A stretch of 64,000 nt of DNA from Acridotheres tristis. Lineage: Eukaryota; Chordata; Aves; Passeriformes; Sturnidae. The stretch covers positions 9,061,976 to 9,125,975 of the forward strand of contig CM072889.1 of assembly GCA_037013685.1 (NCBI GenBank), given 5' to 3'. Shown in pieces: positions 1-9,565 of the stretch (within the stretch, counting starts at the first letter, position 1; every line of letters starts with the position of its first letter). The notes beneath the pieces were generated by a model. That model had not been told where the DNA came from. It made no database searches and worked only from the letters and a program-made list of their open reading frames with translations. The position numbers and the translations under genes are program-made.

Positions 1-1
1 T

Positions 2-229
2 GCCGAGAGCCTGAACCAGAAGCCCCTTCAGTACCATCAACTTGTACGAATCCTGCAAAACTACCAGCCTGTCTTTGAAGAAACCAGCAAAAGGCTTCAA
101 GCCTTTTTTCCTCTCTTTAATGGCAACACACACGCACTTACTTCGCTTTTACGAGCTGGAGAACGTACTTCGTGCACTTTTGAGCAGTCAGACAGGAACT
201 CCAATTGCTACTCTGTTACTAAAGCCTGA
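2..229 (+). CDS. Unidentified plus-strand coding-like segment (partial, possible terminal exon)
   Basis: A frame open from the window edge runs 75 codons to a TGA at 227-229. Its first half reads like a real helix-rich protein, with motifs such as QYHQLVRILQNY and FEETSKRLQAFF. In the second half the next frame (up to a TGA at 246-248) looks more protein-like, with LLRFYELENVLRALL. The apparent switch lies near a run of six T at about 105-115, so an indel, an assembly error or a decayed gene is possible. An AATAAA at 566-571 could end its transcript. I do not recognise the family. It lies on the strand opposite the PICALM-like gene and would sit within that gene's first intron. It may also be chance. 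Confidence 0.3.
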   Translation, partial: AESLNQKPLQYHQLVRILQNYQPVFEETSKRLQAFFPLFNGNTHALTSLLRAGERTSCTFEQSDRNSNCYSVTKA

Positions 230-739
230 AGCGGAGCAACACCACTGATACTTCTGCAGATTTCAGGGATAACTCTCTGCATCTTTTGTTATAGAGAAAG
301 AAGTTTTAACATACTAAGTTTAAACGTATTAGCGGCAACATACTCTCAATCAGAAGAAACGCACTGATCAATGTCGCCCTTCCCTTCGCTTTTAATCTTC
401 TACCTCGTTTCGCGATCCGTAAGACAGAAAACTATGATATTTCGGGAAATATTCAAAATATTTAAAGGCTTTAGTCCACAGGATACAAGGGAGAACGAAA
501 GAGTAGTTAAAAAATTAAATTCTGGCTTGCAACAGTAAACACACCTTTTTCCCAGGTGCCCGATTAATAAACACCACTGTATCCAGAGCACAAGAGCTAG
601 GCAGCTCTCACCGGGAACAGCTAACGACGTTGGATATTTTTGCTCCCCGGGCGCGACAGGGTATTACAAACCTCACACCCTCCACGTGGAAAGTAATTTC
701 TGGAGATCATGCCAGTCATGTTCACCCAGATTTACACGA
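230..739. other. Non-coding stretch, presumably intron 1 of the PICALM-like gene
   Basis: No coding exon is recognisable on either strand. It contains the plus-strand AATAAA at 566-571. Because the PICALM-like exon ends at 874 with a good splice donor, this stretch should be transcribed from the minus strand as intron. Confidence 0.4.
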
Positions 740-873
740 CAACCCCCTCCAGGTGCAAGCAGCGGGCTCTCCCCTCTCCCCCGCCTGTGGCCGGAGGGCC
801 CGGCTGACGGGCTGCCCCGAGCTCGGAGCTCCTACTCCGGGTCCACCCGGCCCCGCCGCCAGCTCCTACTCAC

Positions 874-1003
874 AGTCCAGGTGCTTCTTCTTGGGGCCCA
901 TCACCTCGTGAGTCGTCGCCTTGCACACAGCCTTGGCGACGGCCGAACCAGTCACACTGTGCTGCGCCGCCGTGATGCGGTCGGTGATCGACTGCCCCGA
1001 CAT
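874..1003 (-). CDS. PICALM/AP180-family clathrin assembly protein, first coding exon (N-terminus of ANTH domain)
   Basis: The exon encodes 43 residues plus one base, beginning MSGQSITDR and ending GPKKKHLD. This is the extreme N-terminus of the ANTH domain shared by PICALM (CALM) and SNAP91 (AP180). The family is known to bind PtdIns(4,5)P2, using a lysine cluster such as the KKK seen here, and to recruit clathrin and select cargo at the plasma membrane. The exon ends in a consensus GTGAGT donor after the first base of a codon, where the family has tyrosine. An extra in-frame ATG lies directly upstream at 1004-1006, but MSGQ is the family start. Several positions (AVAKAV, THEVMG) look more like AP180 while TAAQHSVTG looks more like PICALM, so this may be a PICALM-like paralogue. 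The rest of the gene lies left of the window. Confidence 0.85.
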
Positions 1004-1303
1004 CATCGCCGCGGCCCTGGCGGCGGCTCTGTCGCGGTGCCCCCGCAAGCCGGGGCGGCGGCTCCCCCGCGGCCGGGAGCGAGGGCAGGCTCCCGGAGGA
1101 AGGGCGCCGGCGGCTCCCTCCGACGGGAGCACTCGCCAGGCTCCGCCTCAGCGGCTACTCTCGGCGGCCACCGCCGCCGCGGGGGCTCTTCCCGCTGCTC
1201 TGCGGAGCGGCGGCGATGATCGCTCGGCTCCCAGCACCGCTCGGCGCTGCCACCTCCACCCGCGGGTGTGCCCCGGCTTTCCCTTTCACATTACGCTCAC
1301 AGA

Positions 1304-1315
1304 CAAAATGGCGGC
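1304..1315 (+). promoter_or_regulatory. YY1-type motif in the CpG island
   Basis: The sequence CAAAATGGCGGC matches the YY1 consensus core (AANATGGCGGC). Such sites are commonly found just downstream of TATA-less start sites in the sense orientation, here plus. The ATG inside it opens a short alanine-rich frame that I regard as a by-product of the motif and of GC content. Confidence 0.45.
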
Positions 1316-1535
1316 GGCCGCGGCGTCAGGTGACCGCGCGCCCGCCCCGCTCCCGCCCCGCCGCAGCCGAGCGGGGCCAGGGCCCGGCTGGATCGGGACC
1401 GCGAGAGGAGCGGGAGCGGGATTCGAGCGGGGCAGGAGCCGAGGCCGCCACCCACGCCGGGCCTCAGGTGTCCGCGGGCGGTGGGACCCATATCCTCAGC
1501 GCCGAGGCGCTCTGTGACTCGCCGCCTCCAGCAAC

Positions 1536-1830
1536 ACAGAATCACAGAATCAACTTGGATGTAAAAGGCCTCTGCCATCATTGACCCCTACCTGTGACTG
1601 AACACCAACATGTCAAGCACACCATGGCACTGAGTCTTTTCTTAAACACCTCCAGACTCGGTAACTCCACCACCTCGCTGGGCAGCCCATTCCAATGTCT
1701 AATCACCTTTTATGTGAAGAAATTCCTCCTAATGTCCAATCTAGACCTCCCCTGGTGCAGCTCGAGATGATAATCTTTTATTCTGTCACTATCTGCCTGG
1801 GAGAAGAGGCCACTCCCCAGCTGGCTACTG
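1536..1830 (-). mobile_element. CR1 LINE 3' fragment (antisense)
   Basis: It begins with the complement of the CR1 terminal repeat (cacagaatcacagaatcaac). It continues through conserved CR1 3'-end blocks such as ctccaccacctcgctgggca and aagaaattcctcctaatgtc. It is 5'-truncated, as is usual, and abuts the CpG island. Confidence 0.85.
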
Positions 1831-1899
1831 CCTCCTTTCAGGGAATTGCCCTCTGGCTCTTTGTTTCGTGGGTGGGTGAGAATGAAAAATAAAAGGTGC

Positions 1900-1990
1900 C
1901 GAGTCGTCACGGCGATTTAACGGTGGGAGAAGCACCGGCAGAGGAGGCGGGGCCCATGCTGTCGCGGGGTGGGCGAGGGGAATGATCGAG
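1900..1990. other. Small GC-rich patch
   Basis: A roughly 90-bp CpG-containing patch carries a GC box (gaggcggggccc) and is wedged between two CR1 fragments. It may be an outlying part of the CpG island split by insertions. No gene is visible. Confidence 0.3.
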
Positions 1991-1992
1991 AT

Positions 1993-2090
1993 GAGATCAC
2001 AGATCACAAGGTTTGGGTTGAAAAGGACCTCAAGGATAATCTAGTTCCACCTACCTGCCATGGGCAGGGACATCTGCTAGACGCGATTAC
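1993..2090 (-). mobile_element. CR1 LINE short 3' fragment (antisense)
   Basis: The stretch gatcacaaggtttgggttg, then the CR1 block around 'ctgccatgggcagggacatc', marks the last roughly 95 bp of a CR1 element in reverse orientation. It is truncated soon after. Confidence 0.75.
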
Positions 2091-2158
2091 ATTAGTTTTT
2101 GTGGTGATGAGTTTTCTTTCTCTTGCGGGCTTTACTTTCAGAAGCAATGTCTCGGGGG

Positions 2159-2172
2159 AAAAAAAAAAAAAA
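2159..2172. repeat. Poly(A) run, 14 nt
   Basis: An uninterrupted A14 run lies between two CR1 fragments. Confidence 0.9.
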
Positions 2173-2204
2173 GCCCAGCCTCCCATGCTGAGCTTTCAAG
2201 GGGC

Positions 2205-2520
2205 TATAGAAGCATTTCGGATTTCGGTTGGAAAAGACCTTTGAGCTCATCGAGTCAAACCCTTAACCCGGCACTGCCAAGCCCACTACTAAACCTGTCA
2301 CTAAGTGGTGCCACGTTTTACGTGTCCTTTGAATTCCTCCAGGGTTGGTGACTCCACCACTGTCCTGCGGAGCCTGTTCCTGGGCTTGACAACCCTTTTG
2401 GTGAAGAAATTTTTCATAATATCCAATCTAAACCTCCCCTGACACAGCTGGAGGCAAATTGCTCTTGTCCTATCACTTGTTGCTTGGGAGAAGAGACTGA
2501 GCTGCAGCCTAGATGCCGTG
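2205..2520 (-). mobile_element. CR1 LINE 3' fragment (antisense)
   Basis: Conserved CR1 blocks appear in order: ggttggaaaagacctttgag, gactccaccactgtcctg, gtgaagaaatttttcataat and tcctatcacttgttgcttgg. The very terminal repeat is worn. This is the third CR1 piece in about 1 kb. Confidence 0.85.
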
Positions 2521-2576
2521 GAGCAGTACTCACATGTAGCCAAACCACTGGTGGGTTCTCAAAACCTTTGCAGATA

Positions 2577-2650
2577 CTGATACGCAGCACAACCCTGTGA
2601 GGGCTGCCATGAGGGAAATCTGTCCCAGCCAGACTCAGCACTGTGACAAA
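2577..2650. repeat. Copy 1 of an about 75-bp dispersed repeat, probably retroviral
   Basis: It aligns with 4948-5021 and shares the core 'gcacaaccct.tgagggctg' and 'cagactca'. The second copy sits at the edge of the decayed retroviral pol segment, so this one is probably another scrap of the same element. Confidence 0.5.
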
Positions 2651-3739
2651 AAAAATGCAGCACCACTACTTCTCAGTCAGAAAAAACACTCTTCCCAGGC
2701 CATTCCACAGAGGAGTACATTTTTAACTTCTGCATTTACAGTACACTAATATAAGTGTGAACTCTCATACAAACAGAAGATAGAACACAGCAATAGTTAT
2801 TTTTACTCTGAAGTAAAAATACAAAAATAAGGAGAGTAAAAAGGAGGCAGCTGAATATGAGTGTTATAAACAAAAATCTAGCAGTTTCTGACAGTCAACT
2901 CATATTTTAGGGTGCTGATTAAAACTGTATTGCTTACATTATCCCTAAAGTGAAATACTCCATAAATATGTGGGTAGACTGCCTCATACCAATCGTCTGC
3001 TATTGCAGTACACATATGTAAGCAATAAAGCAGGAAACACTTGCATTCATAGTATTGTGTATTTCACTAGTACATAAAACTTTTGTCTTTTCATAATATT
3101 TGTATGATATCGAGGGCGTTTCTTAAGTGCTTCAGCATATTCCTTATTGACTGTGAGATGACCACAGGGAACAAGGACTACTGAAATATCTTCTTACTAA
3201 TTTATGCTGTGTGGATGCTGGTGAGAGCCAAAAACAACAGCAGTTTGAGTTTTCCCAAGCTACTTAAAGGAAAACAGAAAGAAAATAATTAATAACAAAG
3301 TTTAGCACCCAGTGTTGTAGATAAGAGGAGTGTGTGAGGAACGTGATGTTTTGGTAAGAGCATGTTTACAAGAAGTGTTGCCTTCCTTAAACCACTGAAC
3401 TTATTCTATTCTTGGTTCAGTGAACCAGTTTATAAAAATGTGCCTACTCCTGCAATGAATTGCTTCTGCTTTCTGGATGAAGCCTGTATTGCTGTATTTT
3501 TTCACCACTCCCTAGCCTTACAGGGACAACACAGCATACTTAAACCATCTTCATACCCAGCACACAGGTTTATACATTCTCATTAACTACCATCCCCTGT
3601 CCTTTAACAGACACTCCCATTCTGTGCATTTCCTCTATACCTCCAAATGTTCATGAGAACAGGCTATAGTTTGAGCCTGTCTTTCAAGATGGGTGCTCAG
3701 GACAGGAGAAGCAGCATATTAAGTTCTTGGGCACCAACA
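2651..3739. other. AT-rich intergenic stretch
   Basis: No gene, splice-bounded exon or recognisable repeat was found on either strand. The short open frames present have no protein-like features. Confidence 0.5.
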
Positions 3740-4920
3740 CCAGCTTGGTTTGTGTCATCATTACAGTCACTCAATTCCTTGTGAAACTCACTCTTTTTCA
3801 GCCCAGTTCATTCCTGGTAGTTGCTCCTACTGTGGTGAGTATGTAGCACTCACCTTGGAATCTTCGTGGCTCTATCCAGAATTGTCCATTGCCAGGACTT
3901 GCCATATCAAAACCCAGCCATCACCCTCTCTTACAAGAGGATTTAACTTGCTTGATTGCAGCACGTTTCACATCCATGAATGACCAGTGTGACGGCCTCC
4001 GTGGTCAGGTTCTCTCCTCGATCATGAGCCCATTGGTATGTTCAGTCTCTCCCTAAATGTTTCATGGGCCTAGTGAGCTGTAAATAGCTCGTGCTTATGC
4101 TCCTAGACCAGGTCCACCTGACCTACTTTAATTTTGACTGTTTTGTCCACTTTTTCATAGCTTCCATGTTCTTCAATGATGTGGCTTTTGGGCATGTGAT
4201 CATGCACATGGCATATCTCCAGAGCGATGTTTTCTGGCCATGCAGCCATGTCCTGGCACAATGCAGCAGCCTAGAGGGTTTAACCCTGTGCTGCCCATTG
4301 TCTTCTTCCACTGCTGTAGCCACCCCCACAGTGCATGACCTACCACCCAGGAGTCAGTGTAGAGAGAGAGTATGACCACTTTTCTCATTCAAGAGTCTCA
4401 AGGGCTCAATAGGGTAGCTTTCAATTCTGCAAATTGGCTTGGCTTACCTTCTCCTTCAGTGGCTTCAATGAGTTATCATGTGGGACTCCACACAACAGCT
4501 TTCCACTTCCAAAGGTTTCCTACAACATGACAAGTTCCATCAGTAAATAAAGCATAATGTTTTCCATCTTTTGATAACTCATTACATGGTAGTGCCTCTT
4601 GGGCACAATCTGCTTCCTCAGGCAATGTTTCAAATTCTCTGCCTTCTGGCCAGTCCATGATATATTCCAGGATACCTGTGCAGTTGGATGGAACTTGTTC
4701 CTAAGCTTAGCAAAATAGGGACTCAGTGACTCAACAGACTCCATGATCCATACAGAACCTTGTAATTTATAATCTGCTGCAACTACAGCATGCTTCATAC
4801 AAAGCTGCCCTTGTCTTTGGCCCATGTTGGGCACCAAAATGGGCTGTGGTGTGTTATACTGGCTGCACACCAGGTGCCCACCCAGCTGCTGTATCACTCT
4901 CCCTCCTCAGCTGGAGGGAT
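3740..4920 (-). mobile_element. Endogenous retrovirus pol remnant (RNase H to integrase), decayed
   Basis: Read on the minus strand, 4476-4658 ends in an RNase H-like segment (ALFTDGTC followed by KWKAVVWSPT). A second block at 4265-4358 carries YTDSW and ALWGWLQQW, typical of the retroviral RNase H fold. Downstream pieces at about 4030-3790 resemble the zinc-binding and early catalytic part of integrase. The pieces lie in different frames separated by stops and indels, so no functional product is possible. No flanking LTR was found. The order of parts gives the minus orientation. The retroviral class is not assigned. Confidence 0.7.
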
Positions 4921-4947
4921 AGGAGAAAATTAAAATGGAATACCAGT

Positions 4948-5021
4948 ACACAGCACAACCCTATGAGGGCTGCTCTGATGAAGATCAACTCCATTCCAGA
5001 CAGACTCAATAAAGTGTAAAG
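4948..5021. repeat. Copy 2 of an about 75-bp dispersed repeat, next to the ERV remnant
   Basis: It matches 2577-2650 with scattered substitutions and small gaps. It immediately precedes the pol remnant in minus-strand order, so it is probably more of the retroviral internal region. Confidence 0.5.
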
Positions 5022-5499
5022 AGAACAACAAAGGCAAGTAGGGTCAGCAGCAGAGATATCTATTTTGATACCATTGAAAAGCACAATAACACTGAACAAA
5101 TATTACTGGTCCTATGAACCGGGGCGTGTAATGTTCTGAATTAAGGATTTCTATAGACCTAAGGGCACAAATGCATTAATATATGGTCACTGATATTAAA
5201 TTATTGAACATTTCCTGTGCTGAGAAAAGTTACAACCTCTTTAGTCTGACTGGCAGCAGGCAATTTCCAGCTGCCTTATTTTTGTTTTAAGTCTTGTAGT
5301 TTCTGGAAAAAAAAGTGATCTTGAATCTTCAAAGCCTGAGGGAACATCAAAACAGTAAGAAAAGAAGAAATGGAAACATTAAATACACATTACAAATGTC
5401 TACATGTCCTTGGGCCTATCTAAACAGGGAAGCTCTTTTGTAATAAGGGAGAGTGTGAGCTGAAGCACATCAGCTATTCTGTACTACCTCCCCCCAGCA
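5022..5499. other. Intergenic stretch without recognisable features
   Basis: AT-rich DNA with no exon, RNA gene or identifiable repeat visible. The part nearest 5022 may still belong to the retroviral remnant. Confidence 0.45.
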
Positions 5500-5505
5500 G
5501 GGACT

Positions 5506-5905
5506 TGTGGTTACTGCACTAGAAAAGAGAGAGAGAGAAAGAAAGGACAGCAGCACACATGAACCTCTTTAGGGAAAAAAGGCCAACTTCATTGAATGGA
5601 CAGCCTGTATTTAAAGCATATTACATAGAGCTAGGACAGGACAGTAGCTCATTGGACAATTGGGAAAAACATCCATGGGACCCGTACCTCAGGGTGTGTC
5701 CCACGGGAAAAACACCAGGTGTTAATCTTTATTATGCATTCCACTCTGTTTTTCACCATATTATCACCTTGGGAGACTTCCACCCTAACTGAAGCCATAG
5801 TTAGCTTATCAGCCTGGGAATGGACCTGAGAGTCAGGAGAAATTCAGGCCTGAAAAAGAATTTTCAAGCTGTAATTCCCTAGCTCTCTAAATGTGTGTGC
5901 CCATA
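5506..5905 (+). mobile_element. Solo LTR, copy A (inverted partner at 8068-8461)
   Basis: A 400-bp unit begins TGTGGTTACTG and ends GTGCCCATA, a mutated form of the GTCCACA end seen in the other copy. The flanking hexamers gggact (5500-5505) and gagact (5906-5911) differ at one base and look like a 6-bp target duplication, which fits class II (ERVK-like) LTRs. It matches the reverse complement of 8068-8461 almost perfectly. I see about four substitutions and one length difference of three GA units. Strand is given by the TGTGGTTACTG end and transcriptional orientation is uncertain: a TTTAAA-type box at about 5610 suggests plus, but an AATAAA exists only on the other strand. The 77-codon open frame inside is not considered a gene. 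Confidence 0.75.
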
Positions 5906-6110
5906 GAGACTCACTTATTTTATACTGTTTTAGAAAGCTTAAATTCCACATAATGGTGCCTGAATTTAATGTTTCCCATAGCCATGGCCCTGTCTTTACT
6001 TGATGTGCTGGTCAGGCCCAAATGTGAGTTCAAATGTTCCTCTTCAGTCAGTACTTTGACTTGCTCTGGGTTCAGGCCATCCTGTGCACTCCCTGGATGG
6101 CTGCAGGTAG

Positions 6111-6395
6111 AATCACAGAATAATTTAATTTGGAAATGACCTTTAAGATCATTAAGTCTAGCCATTAACCCAGTATTGCCGCAGCCACCTCTAAACCACC
6201 TCTACACAGCTTTTAAATATCTCCAGGAATGGTGCCTCCACCACTGCCCTGGGCAACCTGTTCCAATGCTTGACAATCTTTCTGGTGAAGAAATTTTTCC
6301 TAATATCAAACCTAAACCTCCCCTGACACAACTTGAGACTATTTCCTCTTGTCCTGTCCCTTGTTACTTGGAGGAGGAAACTGCCCTGAATTGAG
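6111..6395 (-). mobile_element. CR1 LINE 3' fragment (antisense), between the two solo LTRs
   Basis: It starts at 'agaatcacagaataatttaa' and shows the usual CR1 blocks (ccaccactgccctgggcaac, gtgaagaaatttttcctaat, cttgtcctgtcccttgttac). It lies within the 2.16 kb separating the inverted LTRs, showing that this spacer is ordinary genomic DNA. Confidence 0.85.
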
Positions 6396-8061
6396 ACCCT
6401 GATGTCTGCTCAGGCTAATGCAAAAAGCCTTGCTCTTGGCCACTCTCCTGTACCTATGCTTTAGTTCATTTTAGTAAAGGTGAAAAGTGGAAATTATATG
6501 TACAATTTGCATCTCACTCATTTTGCTGCCCTATGTTTACTATAAGTAATGAAGGCTTCAAACAGGAAATGTGGTCCAGGCTTGGATGCATATGAATAGT
6601 GCTTGGGGATAGTGGCAATGGAGAGAATGGATAGTTCTGTGCTTCTGCCATGACTGAATGACACAGATGGTTTTCCAGGGAAATGAGTATTTTAGCAACG
6701 AGTAGTGAATGTGCTGTGGGCTGACTGTACCTACAGCTCTGGGAATGCAAACACTTTAGCAGCAGGTTGTTTGATAAATACAATCTGCTCAGTATCACTA
6801 AATCCGAAGTATAGCAGAACCTACCTTACTGGAAGGTGTTGTTTTGCTGATAGAGTTGAGATAAAAATCACAACTAAATTATTTTTTTAATATTGTGACT
6901 GTGATCTGAAATTATAAAACTAAATTTATTCTGGCTGGTTCAATCCCAGTTTAAACCTAGGAGAGTTAAAATGTTGTCATTACCATTTTTTCTGGTGGCC
7001 AGTAAGAAATCTGCATGGAAGAGTGAGCTGTAAACAAGACTGCTTCTCTCACAGTTCAGACCACTATAGTGTCTGAGAAACACTTGGATTTCACGCTGCC
7101 TGCAAGGGAAGGAAACAAACCATGGCAGCAGCAGAGTTGGGATTCCTGGGGGCTGAGATGGGGGTTTGAGGCTGATTTCCTTATTCAGCACTCCAGTCAT
7201 GAACAATGAGTGAATCCTTGCCCCAGCGTTTCTCCATGCAGAACCAAGAGTTCTTTCTTCTTGACTCCCAGTGTTCCATGAGTTTTGCTAAAGCAGAGTG
7301 TTTTGGGGATCTTTACTGCTGTCAGGTGTAGTTGAAATTGGATGAGGAGATTTCTGGGAGAGAAACAAGGCATCAGCATAATCTAAATAGCCTAATACCA
7401 GAAGGAGTTTCAATGTTAGTTAACTAATTCTTATGTGAACAGAGACATGACAGGAACAAACTCCACACACTGTTGTCCAACTTGGATTTATATTCTTCTG
7501 GTTTCTATTTTAAAGATCTATGTTTCCCTCTCTCTGGTTTATAAAATTTTGATAAGAAATTGAGCTTCAGAACTGGGACTCTCTATAACTGGATTCATTC
7601 AAACCTTACATAACTGCAAAATTTGAGAAGATCAGATCATGAGCTCCTTCCTCCAGGACCTCACCTCAAGAGACCCTGAGTAGTGCCTAGGTCTGTCTCA
7701 GGGCTGTTTTTGGAGTCTATAAGATGCAAAAAATGTACACAATCCCTGGGCTTTTAAGCCTCTTTTCCAAGCCCCCTGCATACATGAAATTTATGCTCAA
7801 CGGTGTAGGAGGACTAAAAGCCACACCCTGTTTTTTGCCTCTCCTGTCACATGCAGGAAGAAAGTCACACTTCCTCTGTCTCTCCCATTCAGCCCCTGCG
7901 GAGGAGCAGTGACCTGGGGCAGGACTTGGCTCTGGGAGCTCTCTGTCCTCTTCCCAGCCATCTCAAACTTCTGCCTCTCAAACTTGACTGCTGGTGAAGT
8001 TTGAACTTTTAAATTGCTGGCCTTGTATAGAGAAGAGAGAAAGGAAAGGAAAAGAAAGAAA
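6396..8061. other. Intergenic spacer between the inverted LTRs
   Basis: No gene or retroviral internal sequence is recognisable, which supports two separate solo LTRs over one provirus. A purine-rich GAAA-type tract occupies about 8034-8066 and contains the right element's inner target copy (gggaag, 8062-8067). Confidence 0.5.
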
Positions 8062-8067
8062 GGGAAG

Positions 8068-8461
8068 TGTGGACACACACATTTAGAGAGCTAGGGAATT
8101 ACAGCTTGAAAATTCTTTTTCAGGCCTGAATTTCTCCTGACTCTCAGGTCCATTCCCAGGCTGATAAGCTAACTATGGCTTCAGTTAGGGTGGAAGTCTC
8201 CCAAGGTGATAATATGGTGAAAAACAGAGTGGAATGCATAATAAAGATTAACACCTGGTGTTTTTCCCGTGGGACACACCCTGAGGTACGGGTCCCATGG
8301 ATGTTTTTCCCAATTGTCCAATGAGCTATTGTCCTGTCCTAGCTCTATGTAATATGCTTTAAATACAGGCTGTCCATTCAATGAAGTTGGCCTTTTTTCC
8401 CTAAAGAGGTTCATGTGTGCTGCTGTCCTTTCTTTCTCTCTTTTTTAGTGCAGTAACCACA
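8068..8461 (-). mobile_element. Solo LTR, copy B (inverted relative to 5506-5905)
   Basis: Read on the minus strand, this 394-bp unit begins TGTGGTTACTG and ends TGTGTCCACA, giving perfect TGTGG/CCACA inverted termini. It is flanked by exact 6-bp direct repeats gggaag at 8062-8067 and 8462-8467, the target duplication. With copy A it is one of two independent insertions of the same LTR family. The near identity of the copies suggests fairly recent insertion or the same burst of activity. Confidence 0.8.
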
Positions 8462-9046
8462 GGGAAGGAAAACCAATCTGGAGTTAAGTCACCGTTGCAA
8501 AAACCGCTGGGAGGCAGAAAGGCAGAACTCTTGTGGCTCCCATTGCAGCAACTGGTTGCTGCTTCTGCTCTTAGGCTCCTTGTGTTCTTTGCAGGTGTAT
8601 GGCTGTCAATGACAACATATTTGAGAAGATTTTTGATTTGTTTCTGAAATACATCTCTGTGAAAGAGTTTCTTTTTGGTGAAGAAGCTGTTCTGGTTCCG
8701 TCTACTGAGCAATTGACCAAGGTTCATGGAAGTCTCCTTTGCCCGACTTCTCTGTTTAACATTAAAATTCAATTTTTTTTTAAAGGGAAAACAAAATAAA
8801 TGCTACAATATGATGCAATTGGTGTAATATAATTACTCCTGCCTGTCCTGGTTTGATCTGTTACTTCCTTTGTAGATTTATGAGAAGGATTTTCAAAAGC
8901 CGGAACTGAATATGGTATCTCATACAAATTCAGGATCAAGGCTCAGGCTTGGAAGATTAGTCTTGGTTTATGGGGGGAGGGCTCAGTTTTGGCTTTGGGA
9001 CAGTCCCAGGACAAACCTTGCTTATTTTCCAGAACCGTACCTCTGT

Positions 9047-9050
<4 letters not shown>

Positions 9051-9082
<32 letters not shown>
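9051..9082. repeat. (GT)16 microsatellite
   Basis: A perfect GT dinucleotide run of 32 nt, preceded by a CT/TG-rich lead-in. Confidence 0.95.
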
Positions 9083-9084
<2 letters not shown>

Positions 9085-9565
9085 ACTGAGCAGTTCTGAT
9101 ACAGACAGTCACTGCTGGCATTAGCACACACTTATGGAAGTGTAATTGTCACTTGAGGAAATGGCATGGTTAGCCCTTCTCCAAACATTTCAGAGGGTTT
9201 GGATTGACAGATGACCAGTGTATTCATCCATTGTTTCCATCACCTTGGCATTCGTTCTAGGGGCCTGTTTGTGAGAGGCGACTTGGGGGGTGATAAGGCA
9301 AGGTGTGATGCAGGTGCTGGAGCTGTTTTGGAAACATCAGAGATTGCAGCTTGGAGAATCCTTGGTCAGGACCAGGAGAGCCATTCCCTGCCCTTACACT
9401 CATCATTTTAACTATAGACCCAATAAAACCTGCAGAAGTAAGAAAGCTAACATCATTGGCCTAATAAAATTATACAAGTTGTGGACCAAAGCAGATTCAC
9501 AATATTTCCGTTCCTGCCAAGGAAAAGGAGCATACCTGGCTTGGGGAAAAAGGATTTGGTGAGAG

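Larger units (their letters stand above)
740..1530. promoter_or_regulatory. CpG island and promoter region of the PICALM-like gene
   Basis: This is the strongest CpG-dense block in the window, with many GC boxes and CCGCC/GGCGG runs. It surrounds the first coding exon at 874-1003 and extends about 500 bp upstream of its ATG. That is the expected shape of a housekeeping-type TATA-less vertebrate promoter, with transcription starting somewhere between about 1010 and 1320 on the minus strand. A YY1-type motif at 1304-1315 is in plus orientation, so divergent transcription is possible. Long open frames here on both strands are a consequence of high GC and are not called as genes. Confidence 0.75.

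Noticed and set aside
686..1584. Several long alanine/arginine/proline-rich open frames on both strands
   Set aside because: They coincide with the CpG island, where high GC removes stop codons. Only the MSGQS exon on the minus strand has family similarity and a splice donor.
5559..5792. 77-codon open frame that recurs at 8181-8414 on the other strand as an almost identical protein
   Set aside because: The duplication is explained by the two copies of the same solo LTR, and the frame lies inside an LTR with no coding expectation.
5506..8461. A single DNA transposon with 400-bp terminal inverted repeats
   Set aside because: Each arm has its own flanking 6-bp duplication and TG...CA-type ends, and the spacer contains an unrelated CR1 and no transposase.
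9051..9082. CRISPR-like or functional tandem array
   Set aside because: It is a simple GT microsatellite. No spaced direct repeats of CRISPR type occur anywhere in this eukaryotic window.
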